The position numbers were made by a program, and so were the translations under genes. From Hyphomicrobiales bacterium (lineage in GTDB: Bacteria > Pseudomonadota > Alphaproteobacteria > Rhizobiales > Rhizobiaceae), in assembly GCA_900469475.1 (NCBI GenBank), contig UBXG01000009.1, positions 186,001 to 250,000 on the forward strand: a stretch of DNA of 64,000 nucleotides, in the 5' to 3' direction. The notes under the pieces were generated by a model. That model saw only the letters and a program-made list of their open reading frames with translations, was not told where the DNA came from and did no database searches. Positions 27,354-35,880 of the stretch are shown here, piece by piece (within the stretch, counting starts at the first letter, position 1; each line of letters opens with the position of its first letter).

Positions 27354-27758
27354 ATGCGGAAGACGATTTCGCGAACATTTCAGTGGAGCGCGCGCATTCT
27401 TTGCGCCGTTGCGCTGTTGCTCGTCGGCTTCGCCCATCAACCGATCGTCGCAACCGCGGACGAAATATCCCCGATCGAGCTTGCCCAGTACCGGCTTCCG
27501 GATGGCTCCCTGCCCGTCCTTTGCATCACCTACAAGGATGCCGACGGCAAGGTGCATGGGAAAGCCTACGCACCCGGATGCGAGGCATGCCGGATTGCGT
27601 CCGCCGCGATGCTGCCTGCGCCTCCTACCGACATTTGTGAGCGCCTTGCCTCCCCGCGTGGAGAGACGGTCGTCGCACGATCGGAGGCGTTCCACCGCCA
27701 GCTTTATCCGCCGAATACAGGCCCGAGAGCACCACCCCTCCCCGACATCATTGGCTGA
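27354..27758 (+). CDS. DUF2946-like small exported protein of a copper cluster
   Basis: A 134-residue exported protein. I prefer the ATG at 27354 because GGTGGGGA lies just upstream and it begins a clean signal peptide (MRKTISRTFQWSARILCAVALLLVGFAHQPIVATA); 27312 is an alternative. The mature part has LPVLCITYKDADGKVHG followed by a CEAC pair and a proline-rich tail. Small exported proteins with a Cys, a His and a CxxC (DUF2946-like) often sit in copper gene clusters. It heads a run of copper-related genes on the same strand. Function unproven. Confidence 0.6.
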   Translation: MRKTISRTFQWSARILCAVALLLVGFAHQPIVATADEISPIELAQYRLPDGSLPVLCITYKDADGKVHGKAYAPGCEACRIASAAMLPAPPTDICERLASPRGETVVARSEAFHRQLYPPNTGPRAPPLPDIIG

Positions 27759-27985
27759 ACCGGCATTGCGGCTTTCGTCGCGATGCCCGCCGTCAACGCT
27801 GCCGCTTGCGCGACCATCACGTCGCGACATCTGAGGATTGGTGTTCACAGCTGCATCTTGCCGAACGAAGCAGGCCGATTGGTCGGCTGCTCAGGGAAAG
27901 CAGGCTCACGCCAAACGGCGAACCATCTCGCCGCCCCCTCCTCAGATCGCCCCTTGCGGCAGCCCGCCGATCTTCGGAGGATTTC

Positions 27986-29356
27986 ATGTCTACCTTTACC
28001 GCTGCAGAGCCTGCGGCCGCAGCAATCCACAATATCTCGCTCTATCGCGCGATCTGGCGCTGGCATTTTTTCGCCGGCCTGCTCGTCATCCCTTTCATGC
28101 TCAATCTGGCGATCACCGGTTCGTTGTATCTATTCAAGGACCAGATTGCCGATACCTTCTACTCGCATCGCTATCTCGTCACCGAGGCCGGCACCATGCT
28201 GCGGCCGCAGCAGATCGCCGACGCGGCGCTTTCGGCCTTTCCGGGCGCGCGCGCAACCTCCTATCACGAAGCGTCGGCGCCGAACCGCTCGGCCTGGATA
28301 ACGCTGTCCAAGGATGGCCAATCGACCATCGTCTACGTCAATCCTTACGATGGCAGCATTCTAGGATCAGTGGGGTCGAAACAGGAGTTCGGCTGGGTCG
28401 TCAAGCGCATCCATAGCCTAGAATATTTCGGCAAATGGACCAATCGCCTCATCGAGATCGTCGCGGGCTTTGCTCTCGTCCTCGTGGTGACGGGCATCTA
28501 TCTGTGGTGGCCGCGCCAGCAGACGGGCGGCGTGCTCACCGTTCGCGGCACCCCATCACGCCGCGTCTTCTGGCGCGACCTACATGCCGTGACGGGAGCG
28601 CTTGCCGGCATCCTGATCTTCTTTCTCGCCTTCAGCGGCATGCCGTGGTCCGGCTACTGGGGTGCCAACGTCAATGCCTGGCTGACCGCTCACAATTTCG
28701 GAACACCGGCGGCAGTCTGGGACGACGTTCCGAAATCGACAAAGGTCACGCAGGATATCGTCAGCCGCGCCGGCTGGGTCGTCGAAAACGCGCCCGTTCC
28801 GCTCTCCGATATCGCGGCGCAATCGGCCAAGCCGATCGGTCTCGATAAGGCCGTCGACGTCATGCATGGGCTGGGCATGGTCGCCGGCTCGGATCTTGCG
28901 ATCCCATCAGATGGGACCGGCGTCTATACGGCAAGCCATTATTTCGGCGACCTTGGCAAAGAACGCACCGTCCATATCGACCAATATTCCGGCAAGCCGC
29001 TCGTCGATATTTCCTACGATCAGTATCCGGCACTCGGCAAGGCGATCGAATGGGGCATCAATGTCCATCAGGGGCAGGAGTGGGGCCTTTTCAACCAGCT
29101 TCTGATGCTGGCCGCGTGTCTCGCCATCATCCTTTGCTGCGTGACGGCAGCGACCATGTGGTGGAAGCGCCGGCCATCGGGCCGTCTTGGCGTACCGCCA
29201 ATGCCGCCGCAGAAGTCCGTCTATGTCGGCCTCTGGCTCATTGCCATCGTCTTCGGCATGGCTTTCCCGCTGACCAGCGCCGCCATCGTCGCGATGCTTC
29301 TCCTCGACCAGCTCCTGGTTCGCTTCGTGCCGCCTCTCCGGCGCTTCTTCTCCTGA
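27986..29356 (+). CDS. PepSY-associated transmembrane protein
   Basis: A protein of about 456 residues from the ATG at 27986, preceded by GGAGG. Longer in-frame starts to 27806 have no ribosome site. It begins ISLYRAIWRWHFFAGLLVIPFMLNLAITGSLYLFKDQI, the PepSY-TM signature, with about four membrane helices in total, a large periplasmic region and further helices at the C-terminus. Members are linked with siderophore or metal reduction at the inner membrane. It is followed by PCu(A)C, SCO and CopC homologues, so a role in copper handling is plausible but inferred. Confidence 0.85.
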   Translation: MSTFTAAEPAAAAIHNISLYRAIWRWHFFAGLLVIPFMLNLAITGSLYLFKDQIADTFYSHRYLVTEAGTMLRPQQIADAALSAFPGARATSYHEASAPNRSAWITLSKDGQSTIVYVNPYDGSILGSVGSKQEFGWVVKRIHSLEYFGKWTNRLIEIVAGFALVLVVTGIYLWWPRQQTGGVLTVRGTPSRRVFWRDLHAVTGALAGILIFFLAFSGMPWSGYWGANVNAWLTAHNFGTPAAVWDDVPKSTKVTQDIVSRAGWVVENAPVPLSDIAAQSAKPIGLDKAVDVMHGLGMVAGSDLAIPSDGTGVYTASHYFGDLGKERTVHIDQYSGKPLVDISYDQYPALGKAIEWGINVHQGQEWGLFNQLLMLAACLAIILCCVTAATMWWKRRPSGRLGVPPMPPQKSVYVGLWLIAIVFGMAFPLTSAAIVAMLLLDQLLVRFVPPLRRFFS

Positions 29357-29419
29357 CGAAGTGAGGCGGAGCCAGAGGCTTCGCCCGCCTGCTCCTCTTC
29401 CGGATCAAGGATATCGATC

Positions 29420-29899
29420 ATGCTGAAACACATCTTTGCCCTTGCTGCTTTCGGGCTGGCATTCCTGTCTTCCTCTCTCGCTTCCGCCGACGATGTCAAA
29501 ATCGGCAACCTCACCATTTCCGCACCCTATGTTCGCGCCATGGTGTCGGGAGCTCCCGTCGGTGGCGGTTATATGACCATCACGAATACGGGAGGCACCG
29601 ACGACCGGCTGGTGGCTGCGAGCTCACCGCGCGCCGTAACGGTCCAGATTCACGAGATGAAGATGGACAACGACGTGATGATCATGCGCGAGCTTGCCGG
29701 CGGCCTAGCAATACCGGCCGGCAAGACCATCGAGCTCAAACCCGGCGGCTACCACCTCATGTTCATGAAGGTCGCCGCGCCCTTCCTTCAGGGCCAGACG
29801 GTGAGGACATCGCTCAAATTCGAAAAAGCCGGTACGGCCGACGTCGATTTCCCCGTCGGATCGATCGCGGCAAACAAGGAGGCATCCCATGTCAAATAG
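29420..29899 (+). CDS. PCu(A)C-type periplasmic copper chaperone
   Basis: A 159-residue exported protein with a signal peptide (MLKHIFALAAFGLAFLSSSLASA) and a cupredoxin-like PCu(A)C domain. Copper-binding Met and His are present in the canonical arrangement: HEMKMDNDVMIM and, downstream, GGYHLMFM. Proteins of this family carry Cu(I) to the CuA or CuB centres of cytochrome oxidase with SCO partners. AAGGATATCGATC precedes the ATG. The stop overlaps the SCO start by 11 bases, so the two are translationally coupled. Confidence 0.92.
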   Translation: MLKHIFALAAFGLAFLSSSLASADDVKIGNLTISAPYVRAMVSGAPVGGGYMTITNTGGTDDRLVAASSPRAVTVQIHEMKMDNDVMIMRELAGGLAIPAGKTIELKPGGYHLMFMKVAAPFLQGQTVRTSLKFEKAGTADVDFPVGSIAANKEASHVK

Positions 29900-30485
29900 A
29901 CGACGCTTTGCGGCAACGGCCGTCGCCCTGACGCTTATCGTCGGCGCTGGTGCCATCGGCTACGCAACCTTCCTGATGGCACCCAAGGTCCGGGCCGCCG
30001 GCAACTTCGGTGCAGCCTTCACGCTGACGGACGATCGCGGTGAACCCATCACCGAAAAGGCCCTGTCGGGTCATCCCTCGCTTGTCTATTTCGGCTATAC
30101 GCATTGCCCCGACGTCTGCCCGACAACGCTCTACGACATGGCGGGCTGGTTCAAGACGCTCGGACCTCAAGCCGACGGGTTGAAGGCCTATTTCTTCACC
30201 GTCGATCCGGAGCGCGATACGCCGGAGATCATGCATAGCTACACCGGCAATTTCACCGACCGGATTATCGGCATCACGGGCGATCCCGGTGAAATGCAGA
30301 AGGCGATCAAAGGCTGGCGCATCTATGCCAAAAAGGTGCCCAGCCCGGACGGCGGATACACCATGGACCACACGGCGTCCGTACTGCTCGTCGATGCCGA
30401 CGGCAATCTCAGGGGTACGATCGCCTACCAGGAAAATATCGATGTCGCCCTGCAGAAGATCCGAAATCTGCTGCAGCAGGATTAA
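29889..30485 (+). CDS. SCO1/SenC family copper chaperone
   Basis: A 198-residue protein anchored by one N-terminal membrane helix (AVALTLIVGAGAIGYATFLM). It has a thioredoxin-like SCO domain with the copper ligands CPDVC (Cys73, Cys77) and the distal His161 in MDHTAS. It assembles the CuA site of cytochrome c oxidase from the periplasmic side. AGGAGG lies upstream of its start within the PCu(A)C gene, the usual partner. Confidence 0.95.
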   Translation: MSNRRRFAATAVALTLIVGAGAIGYATFLMAPKVRAAGNFGAAFTLTDDRGEPITEKALSGHPSLVYFGYTHCPDVCPTTLYDMAGWFKTLGPQADGLKAYFFTVDPERDTPEIMHSYTGNFTDRIIGITGDPGEMQKAIKGWRIYAKKVPSPDGGYTMDHTASVLLVDADGNLRGTIAYQENIDVALQKIRNLLQQD

Positions 30486-30618
30486 TTCCGAGGTGCGTAA
30501 TCGGCTCCGGGAATGGGAATTCCGTCGGCCCTTGCGGCAACGGATATCGGTGATCGACCGATCGCCATCACACGATCCGCGGGCTTTCCCCGGATCACCA
30601 ACATGATAAGGAAATCAA

Positions 30619-30987
30619 ATGCCCCCTATCAAGAAACTGCTTCTCGCTGCAACTGCAATCAGTATCGCCCTTGCCGGCCAGGCTATGGCCCATGCCCATC
30701 TGAAATCCGCCGTTCCAGCGGCCGACGGCTTGGTCAAGAGCGCCCCGTCGGAGCTCGACCTGACCTTCTCGGAAGGTCTCAATGTGAAATTCAGCGGCAT
30801 TAAGATAACTGGACCTGACAAGGCTACCATCAAGACCGGTGAGGCCATGCTGATGAATAGCGGCACCACGCTCATGGTGCCGGTAGCCGACAAGCTTGCG
30901 CCCGGGAAGTACATGGTCGAATGGCATGTGCTCTCTACGGATGGCCACAAGACCAACGGGAGCTACAGTTTCACCATAGCGCCTTGA
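30619..30987 (+). CDS. CopC-domain periplasmic copper-binding protein
   Basis: A 122-residue CopC/YobA-type protein with a signal peptide ending ...QAMA. The mature N-terminus begins HAHL, so His25 would become the N-terminal copper ligand. The rest matches the CopC beta-barrel (SAVPAADG, PSELDLTFSEGL, WHVLSTDGHKTNGSYSFTI), including the second-site His residues in WHVLSTDGH. It probably binds Cu(II) in the periplasm. It follows SCO by 133 bp, which may contain a separate promoter, and ends the copper module. Confidence 0.92.
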   Translation: MPPIKKLLLAATAISIALAGQAMAHAHLKSAVPAADGLVKSAPSELDLTFSEGLNVKFSGIKITGPDKATIKTGEAMLMNSGTTLMVPVADKLAPGKYMVEWHVLSTDGHKTNGSYSFTIAP

Positions 30988-31029
30988 GCGGCCCGGAAAC
31001 TGCCGGCAACCATCGGTGCGCAAGCTAAC

Positions 31030-32334
31030 TTATTTGCGATAAGCGGACGGATTGATGCCGTGGCGCTGCAGGCGTGCATAGAGACTGCGGCGCGGCAGTC
31101 TGAGCGCCTGCGCGACTTCGGCAATATCCCCTTCGAAACGTTCCAGCGTGGCCCGGAGAATGTTTACCTCGAAATGATCCATCTGCTCGGAGAGGCCTAG
31201 CTCCAGCGCAGGCTGACTGCGAACGGAGGAGAGGCCTAGCGCCGCTTGGGTCGCATAGTTACGCAGCTCCCGGACATTGCCCGGCCAATCGTGCGTCAGA
31301 AACCGTGCCTCCATTGCAGCATCGATGGGCGGACGCGGCACGCCGTGCAGGCGGGCGGCCTCGTCGAGGAAGGCGCTGAACAACAGGCCGATATCGGCGC
31401 GGCGCTCCCGCAGCGGCGGAATGCGGATTCTCACGGTTTCTAGCCGATAGAGCAGATCGGCGCGAAAAAGGCCATCGGCGACTGCAGCATGCAGATCGCT
31501 TTTGGTGGCAGCGACAATGCGGAGATCGACAGGGGTCGGCTCGCCGCTTGCCGAAGGCAGCTCGCGTTCCTCGGCGACACGCAGAAGCCGTCCCTGCAGC
31601 ATGGGCGACATGCTGTCGATCTCGTCGAGAAACAGCGTGCCGCGATCTGCCTCGGCAATGCGTCCGCGCCGAACGCGGTTTCCGAACAGAGCCTCGTCGG
31701 CGATCACGTCCGGCAAGGCGGCACAATCGACCGCGACAAAACTGCGGGCACGCCGCCTGCTCCAGCGGTGAATGAGCCGGGCCACGAGCTCCTTGCCGGT
31801 CCCGGTTTCGCCTTCGATCAGAACATCCACATCGGCGTTTGCGACCTGGCGGATCGTTTCGCGCAACCGTGCCATGACCGTCGTCTGGCCGAGAAGCGGC
31901 GATGCATCCTCCGCCTCGGCAGCCGCCTGCCGCAAACGCCGGTTTTCCAGCACCAGGCGGCGCGTTTCCAGCGCCCGGCGCACCGATGCGATCAGATGAT
32001 CGGTAGCAAAGGGCTTGGCAATGAAATCATAGGCGCCCTGTTTCAGCGCCCCGACAGCCATGGCGATATCACCGTGGCCAGTCATCAGGATAACGGGCAA
32101 GTCCGGATCGCGCGCCAGCACGGCTTCCAGCAGATCGTGCCCATCGATGCGCGGCAGACGGATATCGCTGACGATCACGCCGGGCAATGCGGTTGCAAGA
32201 CTTGTCAGCGCCGATTGCCCGTCACCATGCGTCTCAACGTCGAAGCCCGCTATAGCAAAGGAATCCGTAAGTGCGGCATTGAAGGGGCCGTCATCCTCGA
32301 CCAGAAGAACTTTCTGCGACGCTTCTAGGGTCAT
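31030..32334 (-). CDS. DctD-like response regulator lacking GAFTGA
   Basis: A 434-residue NtrC-type regulator. It has a receiver domain with Asp57 (VSDIRLP), MTGHGD and AKPF; an AAA+ domain with Walker A GETGTGKE near residue 171 and Walker B GTLFLDEID; and a Fis-type HTH (DIAEVAQALRLPRRSLYARLQRHG). The loop between ELFG and GR(I/F) that normally holds GAFTGA, the sigma-54 contact, is absent: the sequence runs EALFGNRVRRGRIAEADRG. It may therefore work with another sigma factor. It overlaps the kinase gene by 4 bp and is divergent from a KgtP-like permease, its likely target. Confidence 0.9.
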   Translation of the reverse strand: MTLEASQKVLLVEDDGPFNAALTDSFAIAGFDVETHGDGQSALTSLATALPGVIVSDIRLPRIDGHDLLEAVLARDPDLPVILMTGHGDIAMAVGALKQGAYDFIAKPFATDHLIASVRRALETRRLVLENRRLRQAAAEAEDASPLLGQTTVMARLRETIRQVANADVDVLIEGETGTGKELVARLIHRWSRRRARSFVAVDCAALPDVIADEALFGNRVRRGRIAEADRGTLFLDEIDSMSPMLQGRLLRVAEERELPSASGEPTPVDLRIVAATKSDLHAAVADGLFRADLLYRLETVRIRIPPLRERRADIGLLFSAFLDEAARLHGVPRPPIDAAMEARFLTHDWPGNVRELRNYATQAALGLSSVRSQPALELGLSEQMDHFEVNILRATLERFEGDIAEVAQALRLPRRSLYARLQRHGINPSAYRK

Positions 32335-34121
32335 GCTCGCCTCACCGTCATTACGAAAGCCGCGCCACCGAGCGGCGAAGGGCCGATGGTCAATGATCCG
32401 CCGAGATCATTCATAATATCCTGGGCAATCCCGAGCCCGAGACCAAGTCCATCGGGCTTGCCGGTAACGAACGGACGGAATATTTCCTTGGCCAGTGCCG
32501 GATCGATACCGGGACCATTATCTGCGACAGTCAGTTTCACCATATCCTTTCCGGCAGCGTCGACGAGCAGAACAACATGCGGATCCTCGATACCGGCAAC
32601 CGCATCGATAGCGTTCTGCAGCAGATTGACGATGACTTGCTCCAGCCGCACCCGCTCGGCAAGCACATGGGGCTGGCCCTGCCCCGGCAGCTCCAGCCGC
32701 ACGCCGGCTTTGCGAAACCGATTCCCCACCAGCAGCAAGGCGCCCGCGATGATGGCATCGAGCGGTTCCGCTCCGGCTGCGCGCCGCCCCCTGCGTGAAA
32801 AACGCCGCATCTCCTGCGTGATCGTGCCGATGCGCGCCGTCACTTCGACCGCGGCATCCAGATTGGCGCCGACGCGATCGAGGCGATTGGCCGCGAGATG
32901 GTGGCGCGCATTCTCGGCGAGAGTGCGGATGGTCGCGACAGGTTGGTTGATCTCATGCATCAACCCCGCCGTGATCGAACCGACGGAAGCAAGCCGGTTC
33001 GCCTGGGCAAGTTCCTCACGGGCATCGCGATATCGATCCTCGGCGCGCGCACGTTCAGCCATCTCGTCGTGCAGCTCGACCGTGCGTGCGGCGACGGCCT
33101 CCTCAAGTGCTCGCCGATCGTCCGCTGCCCTGGCCGCTCGAGTCATCCGCCACCAGATCGCGGCGACGATGACTGCCAAACCGACGATGACGGGCAAAGC
33201 CAGCAGCCAGGCCTGCGCCTGCGCCTCCTGTAGCGCCGCGCGGGTGTCGAGAAGATGCAGGAGACGCAGATGCGTCCCGGCCACCGGCTGCTCCGCAGCG
33301 ATCATGATCCGGCCTCGCGGACCGTGTATGCGACCGGCATCCTCGACATAGTAATTCCCCTGCGCAAGGGCGGCGTCGCGATATTGGCCGCTTGCGGCGA
33401 TGCTGGCCCGGACTTCAGGCGACAGAGGTGCAAGCGTCGTCAGCACCTGTGACGGGTCGGATGCGGCAAGGATGATCTGATGTTCGTCGACGACAAACGT
33501 TTTTCCGCGATCGTTCGCCCAGATCCGCGACACTGCGTCGAACTCGAATTTGACCACGACGACTCCCGCCGGAGCGGCGGCATCGCCGACCCTGCGGGCA
33601 AGAAACAAGCCCGGCCGGCCGCTGATGGCTCCAGCGCCGTAATATTCCGCCGTGCCGTCTTTCAGCGCCTCGGAAAAATAGGGACGGAAGCTGAAGTTCT
33701 TGCCGACAAAACTGTCTTCGGTCCCCGCATTCGACGCGGAAATGACAAGCCCCTTCTGATCGACGAGATAGATGATATAGGCGCCGGTTTCCCGCGCCAG
33801 AAAGCCAAGCTTGTCGTCAAGTCGGCGGGCGGCATCCGTTGTGGGGCTCGCGAGCGCCTCACCAAGATCGCGATATTCGCCGAGCACGATTGGAAGAAGC
33901 CGGAAGCGCGCCAGCTCACTGTCGAGCAAGCGGATATGCTGGACCGCAAGGCCGCTCGCCTCCGCATCCAGTCGCCTGAGTGCGTCCTGACGGGAAAGTG
34001 AAAGCGCCGCATACCAAATGCCCGCGGCAGCGGCTAAACCGGCCACCACCAGCAGCACAATTCGCTTCAGACCTGTTCCATTCATTTGTGCAGAATATTG
34101 CACAAATGACGAAATAGCCAT
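32331..34121 (-). CDS. DctB-like sensor histidine kinase
   Basis: A 596-residue kinase. An N-terminal membrane helix, a periplasmic double-Cache-type sensor (about residues 50-300) and a second helix (AWLLALPVIVGLAVIVAAIWW) are followed by a short coiled coil and the kinase core. The core has an H-box (LMHEINQPVATIR), N-box (NLLQNAIDA), G1 DNGPGI and G2 GLGLGLGI. This is the DctB organisation for C4-dicarboxylate or related acids. An alternative ATG at 34085 lies within an 11-bp-arm inverted repeat at 34082-34109, so the true start and its control may overlap. Confidence 0.9.
   Translation of the reverse strand: MAISSFVQYSAQMNGTGLKRIVLLVVAGLAAAAGIWYAALSLSRQDALRRLDAEASGLAVQHIRLLDSELARFRLLPIVLGEYRDLGEALASPTTDAARRLDDKLGFLARETGAYIIYLVDQKGLVISASNAGTEDSFVGKNFSFRPYFSEALKDGTAEYYGAGAISGRPGLFLARRVGDAAAPAGVVVVKFEFDAVSRIWANDRGKTFVVDEHQIILAASDPSQVLTTLAPLSPEVRASIAASGQYRDAALAQGNYYVEDAGRIHGPRGRIMIAAEQPVAGTHLRLLHLLDTRAALQEAQAQAWLLALPVIVGLAVIVAAIWWRMTRAARAADDRRALEEAVAARTVELHDEMAERARAEDRYRDAREELAQANRLASVGSITAGLMHEINQPVATIRTLAENARHHLAANRLDRVGANLDAAVEVTARIGTITQEMRRFSRRGRRAAGAEPLDAIIAGALLLVGNRFRKAGVRLELPGQGQPHVLAERVRLEQVIVNLLQNAIDAVAGIEDPHVVLLVDAAGKDMVKLTVADNGPGIDPALAKEIFRPFVTGKPDGLGLGLGIAQDIMNDLGGSLTIGPSPLGGAAFVMTVRRA
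34082..34109. promoter_or_regulatory. Perfect 11-bp-arm inverted repeat at the kinase start
   Basis: The sequence TCATTTGTGCA, six bases GAATAT, then TGCACAAATGA forms a perfect inverted repeat. A related half site (TGCAGAATCTTGCGCGAA, 15 of 18 matching) lies at 34121-34138, 32 bp away, so both would face the same side of the helix. This resembles paired binding sites of a NtrC/DctD-type dimer. Confidence 0.5.
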
Positions 34122-34138
34122 GCAGAATCTTGCGCGAA
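34121..34138. promoter_or_regulatory. Second copy of the operator-like motif
   Basis: TGCAGAATCTTGCGCGAA matches 15 of 18 positions of the same segment in the perfect repeat at 34082-34109. Only the right half is conserved. The 32-bp spacing is close to three helical turns. Confidence 0.4.
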
Positions 34139-34289
34139 GTTTTCCAAGAGCGACGATCTCATCCTGAGAAAAATGAAATATATCAATAGAATATCCTGAG
34201 TGGCCCTTAAATCTCGTGCGCCGCGCGTTCCTCGCATATCAATAGCGCCACTGGGAGAGTGGACCTTCAATACGCACAACAGTCGGCTG

Positions 34290-34307
34290 TTGGCCAGATA
34301 ATGGCAT
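34290..34307 (+). promoter_or_regulatory. Candidate sigma-54-type promoter of the KgtP-like gene
   Basis: TTGGCCAGATAATGGCAT contains the GG-N10-GC spacing and most consensus bases of a -24/-12 element (TTGGCACG-N4-TTGC). It lies about 130 bp upstream of the permease ATG. The candidate is weakened because the adjacent regulator lacks GAFTGA. Confidence 0.3.
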
Positions 34308-34371
34308 TGCGGATACCGCCTTGATAGCGGCCGCCAGCAACCCGAATGCGCGAGGCCTTCCCTGGCGAACC

Positions 34372-34405
34372 CGTCGTTACGCAGCGCCATCGCTGCGTAA
34401 CGACG
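34372..34405 (+). promoter_or_regulatory. 15-bp perfect inverted repeat in the KgtP-like leader
   Basis: CGTCGTTACGCAGCG, four bases CCAT, then CGCTGCGTAACGACG form a perfect hairpin 30 bp upstream of the permease start, just before the GGAGGAGAGG ribosome site. It could be a DNA operator or an RNA hairpin controlling translation. No T-run follows, so a terminator is unlikely. Confidence 0.5.
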
Positions 34406-34435
34406 ATCCGAAGCAAGAACGGGAGGAGAGGAACA

Positions 34436-35758
34436 ATGCTGAATACACTGGATCCCATCACGACGACGGCAGCGACGGAAGCAGCCGCACGGCGTCAACG
34501 TCTGAAATCGATCATCGGCGGTTCCACCGGCAATCTGGTCGAATGGTTCGACTGGTATGTCTATGCGGCCTTCGCGCTCTATTTCGCACCGCATTTCTTC
34601 CCCGCCGGCGACCAGACGGCGCAGCTGTTGAATTCGGCAGCGGTTTTTGCCGTGGGTTTCGTCATGCGGCCGATCGGCGCCTGGATCATGGGGCTCTATG
34701 CCGACCGCAAAGGCCGCAAAGCCGGCCTCGCCCTTTCGGTGACGCTGATGTGCGCGGGGTCGCTGATTATCGCGCTAACGCCGGGATATGAAACCATCGG
34801 CGTTGTGGCACCGGCACTTCTGGTCCTCGCTCGCCTGATGCAGGGCCTCTCCGTCGGTGGCGAGTACGGCGCCTCGGCAACCTATCTTTCTGAAATGGCC
34901 GGCCGCCAGTGCCGCGGCTTCTTCTCATCCTTTCAGTACGTGACGCTGATCTCGGGCCAACTTCTTGCCATCGCGCTCCTAATCCTGTTGCAGGCCGTGA
35001 TGACGACGGAAGCGTTGAACGCCTGGGGATGGCGCATTCCCTTCTTCATGGGAGCAGCGCTTGCAGTCGTGGTTTTCTGGCTGCGGCGCGGCCTAGCCGA
35101 AACCGAAAGCTTCAAGAATGTGCGCGCGAGCGATACGCAGAAATCCGGCTTCTGGATGCTCATCACCCGCCACCCCAAGGAAACCGCGCTGGTCATGCTG
35201 CTGACGGCCGGCGGCACGCTCGCCTTCTACGCCTATTCGATCTACATGCAGAAATTCCTGGTCAACACCTCCGGGTTCAGCCGGGAAACGTCGAGCGAGA
35301 TCAACGCAATCACGTTGTTCATCTTCATGCTGCTGCAGCCGATTGCGGGCGGGCTCTCCGACAGGATCGGCCGCAAGCCGCTGATGATCGGCTTCGGCCT
35401 TTGTGGCGTCCTGTTTACCTATCCGATCTTCTCGGCGCTCGAAACCACGAAAGATCCTCTCATCGCCGGCCTGCTGGTCATGGGCGCATTGGTCATTGTC
35501 ACCGGCTACACATCGATCAATGCGGTCGTGAAGGCGGAGCTGTTTCCTGCCCATATCCGAGCTCTCGGCGTCGCGTTGCCCTATGCCCTCGCCAATACGC
35601 TCTTCGGCGGCACAGCTGAATTTGTGGCGCTGAAATTCAAGAGCAGCGGCTGGGAACAGGGTTTCTACTGGTATGTGACGGCGATGATCGGCATTTCGCT
35701 GATCGTCTATCTCTTCATGCGGGATACGGCCCGAGACAGCGCCATCCAGGAAGATTGA
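34436..35758 (+). CDS. kgtP: MFS alpha-ketoglutarate/dicarboxylate permease (KgtP-like)
   Basis: A 440-residue MFS transporter of the metabolite:H+ symporter family with about twelve helices. It opens with IIGGSTGNLVEWFDWYVYAAFALYFAPHFFP and has RPIGAWIMGLYADRKGRKAGL and RLMQGLSVGGEYGAS, which are KgtP/ShiA-type signatures. The ATG at 34436 has GGAGGAGAGG upstream; longer starts run through the hairpin at 34372-34405. It likely imports 2-oxoglutarate or a related acid with protons. It is divergent from a DctB/DctD-like pair that probably controls it. The precise substrate is inferred from family. Confidence 0.85.
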   Translation: MLNTLDPITTTAATEAAARRQRLKSIIGGSTGNLVEWFDWYVYAAFALYFAPHFFPAGDQTAQLLNSAAVFAVGFVMRPIGAWIMGLYADRKGRKAGLALSVTLMCAGSLIIALTPGYETIGVVAPALLVLARLMQGLSVGGEYGASATYLSEMAGRQCRGFFSSFQYVTLISGQLLAIALLILLQAVMTTEALNAWGWRIPFFMGAALAVVVFWLRRGLAETESFKNVRASDTQKSGFWMLITRHPKETALVMLLTAGGTLAFYAYSIYMQKFLVNTSGFSRETSSEINAITLFIFMLLQPIAGGLSDRIGRKPLMIGFGLCGVLFTYPIFSALETTKDPLIAGLLVMGALVIVTGYTSINAVVKAELFPAHIRALGVALPYALANTLFGGTAEFVALKFKSSGWEQGFYWYVTAMIGISLIVYLFMRDTARDSAIQED

Positions 35759-35813
35759 AATAGCAGGCGCGGCGAAAAGATTTCTGCCGACACAAGCACA
35801 ACCAGACAGGAAG

Positions 35814-35838
35814 GGCGGGACATCCATGATGTTCCGCC
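35814..35838 (+). terminator. Terminator after the KgtP-like gene
   Basis: GGCGGGACATC, loop CAT, GATGTTCCGCC form an 11-bp stem with one G-T type mismatch, followed by TGAGGCTTTTAGC. It lies 56 bp after the permease stop. Confidence 0.6.
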
Positions 35839-35880
35839 TGAGGCTTTTAGCAATCCACGGACCTTCGACGGTCGCAACCG

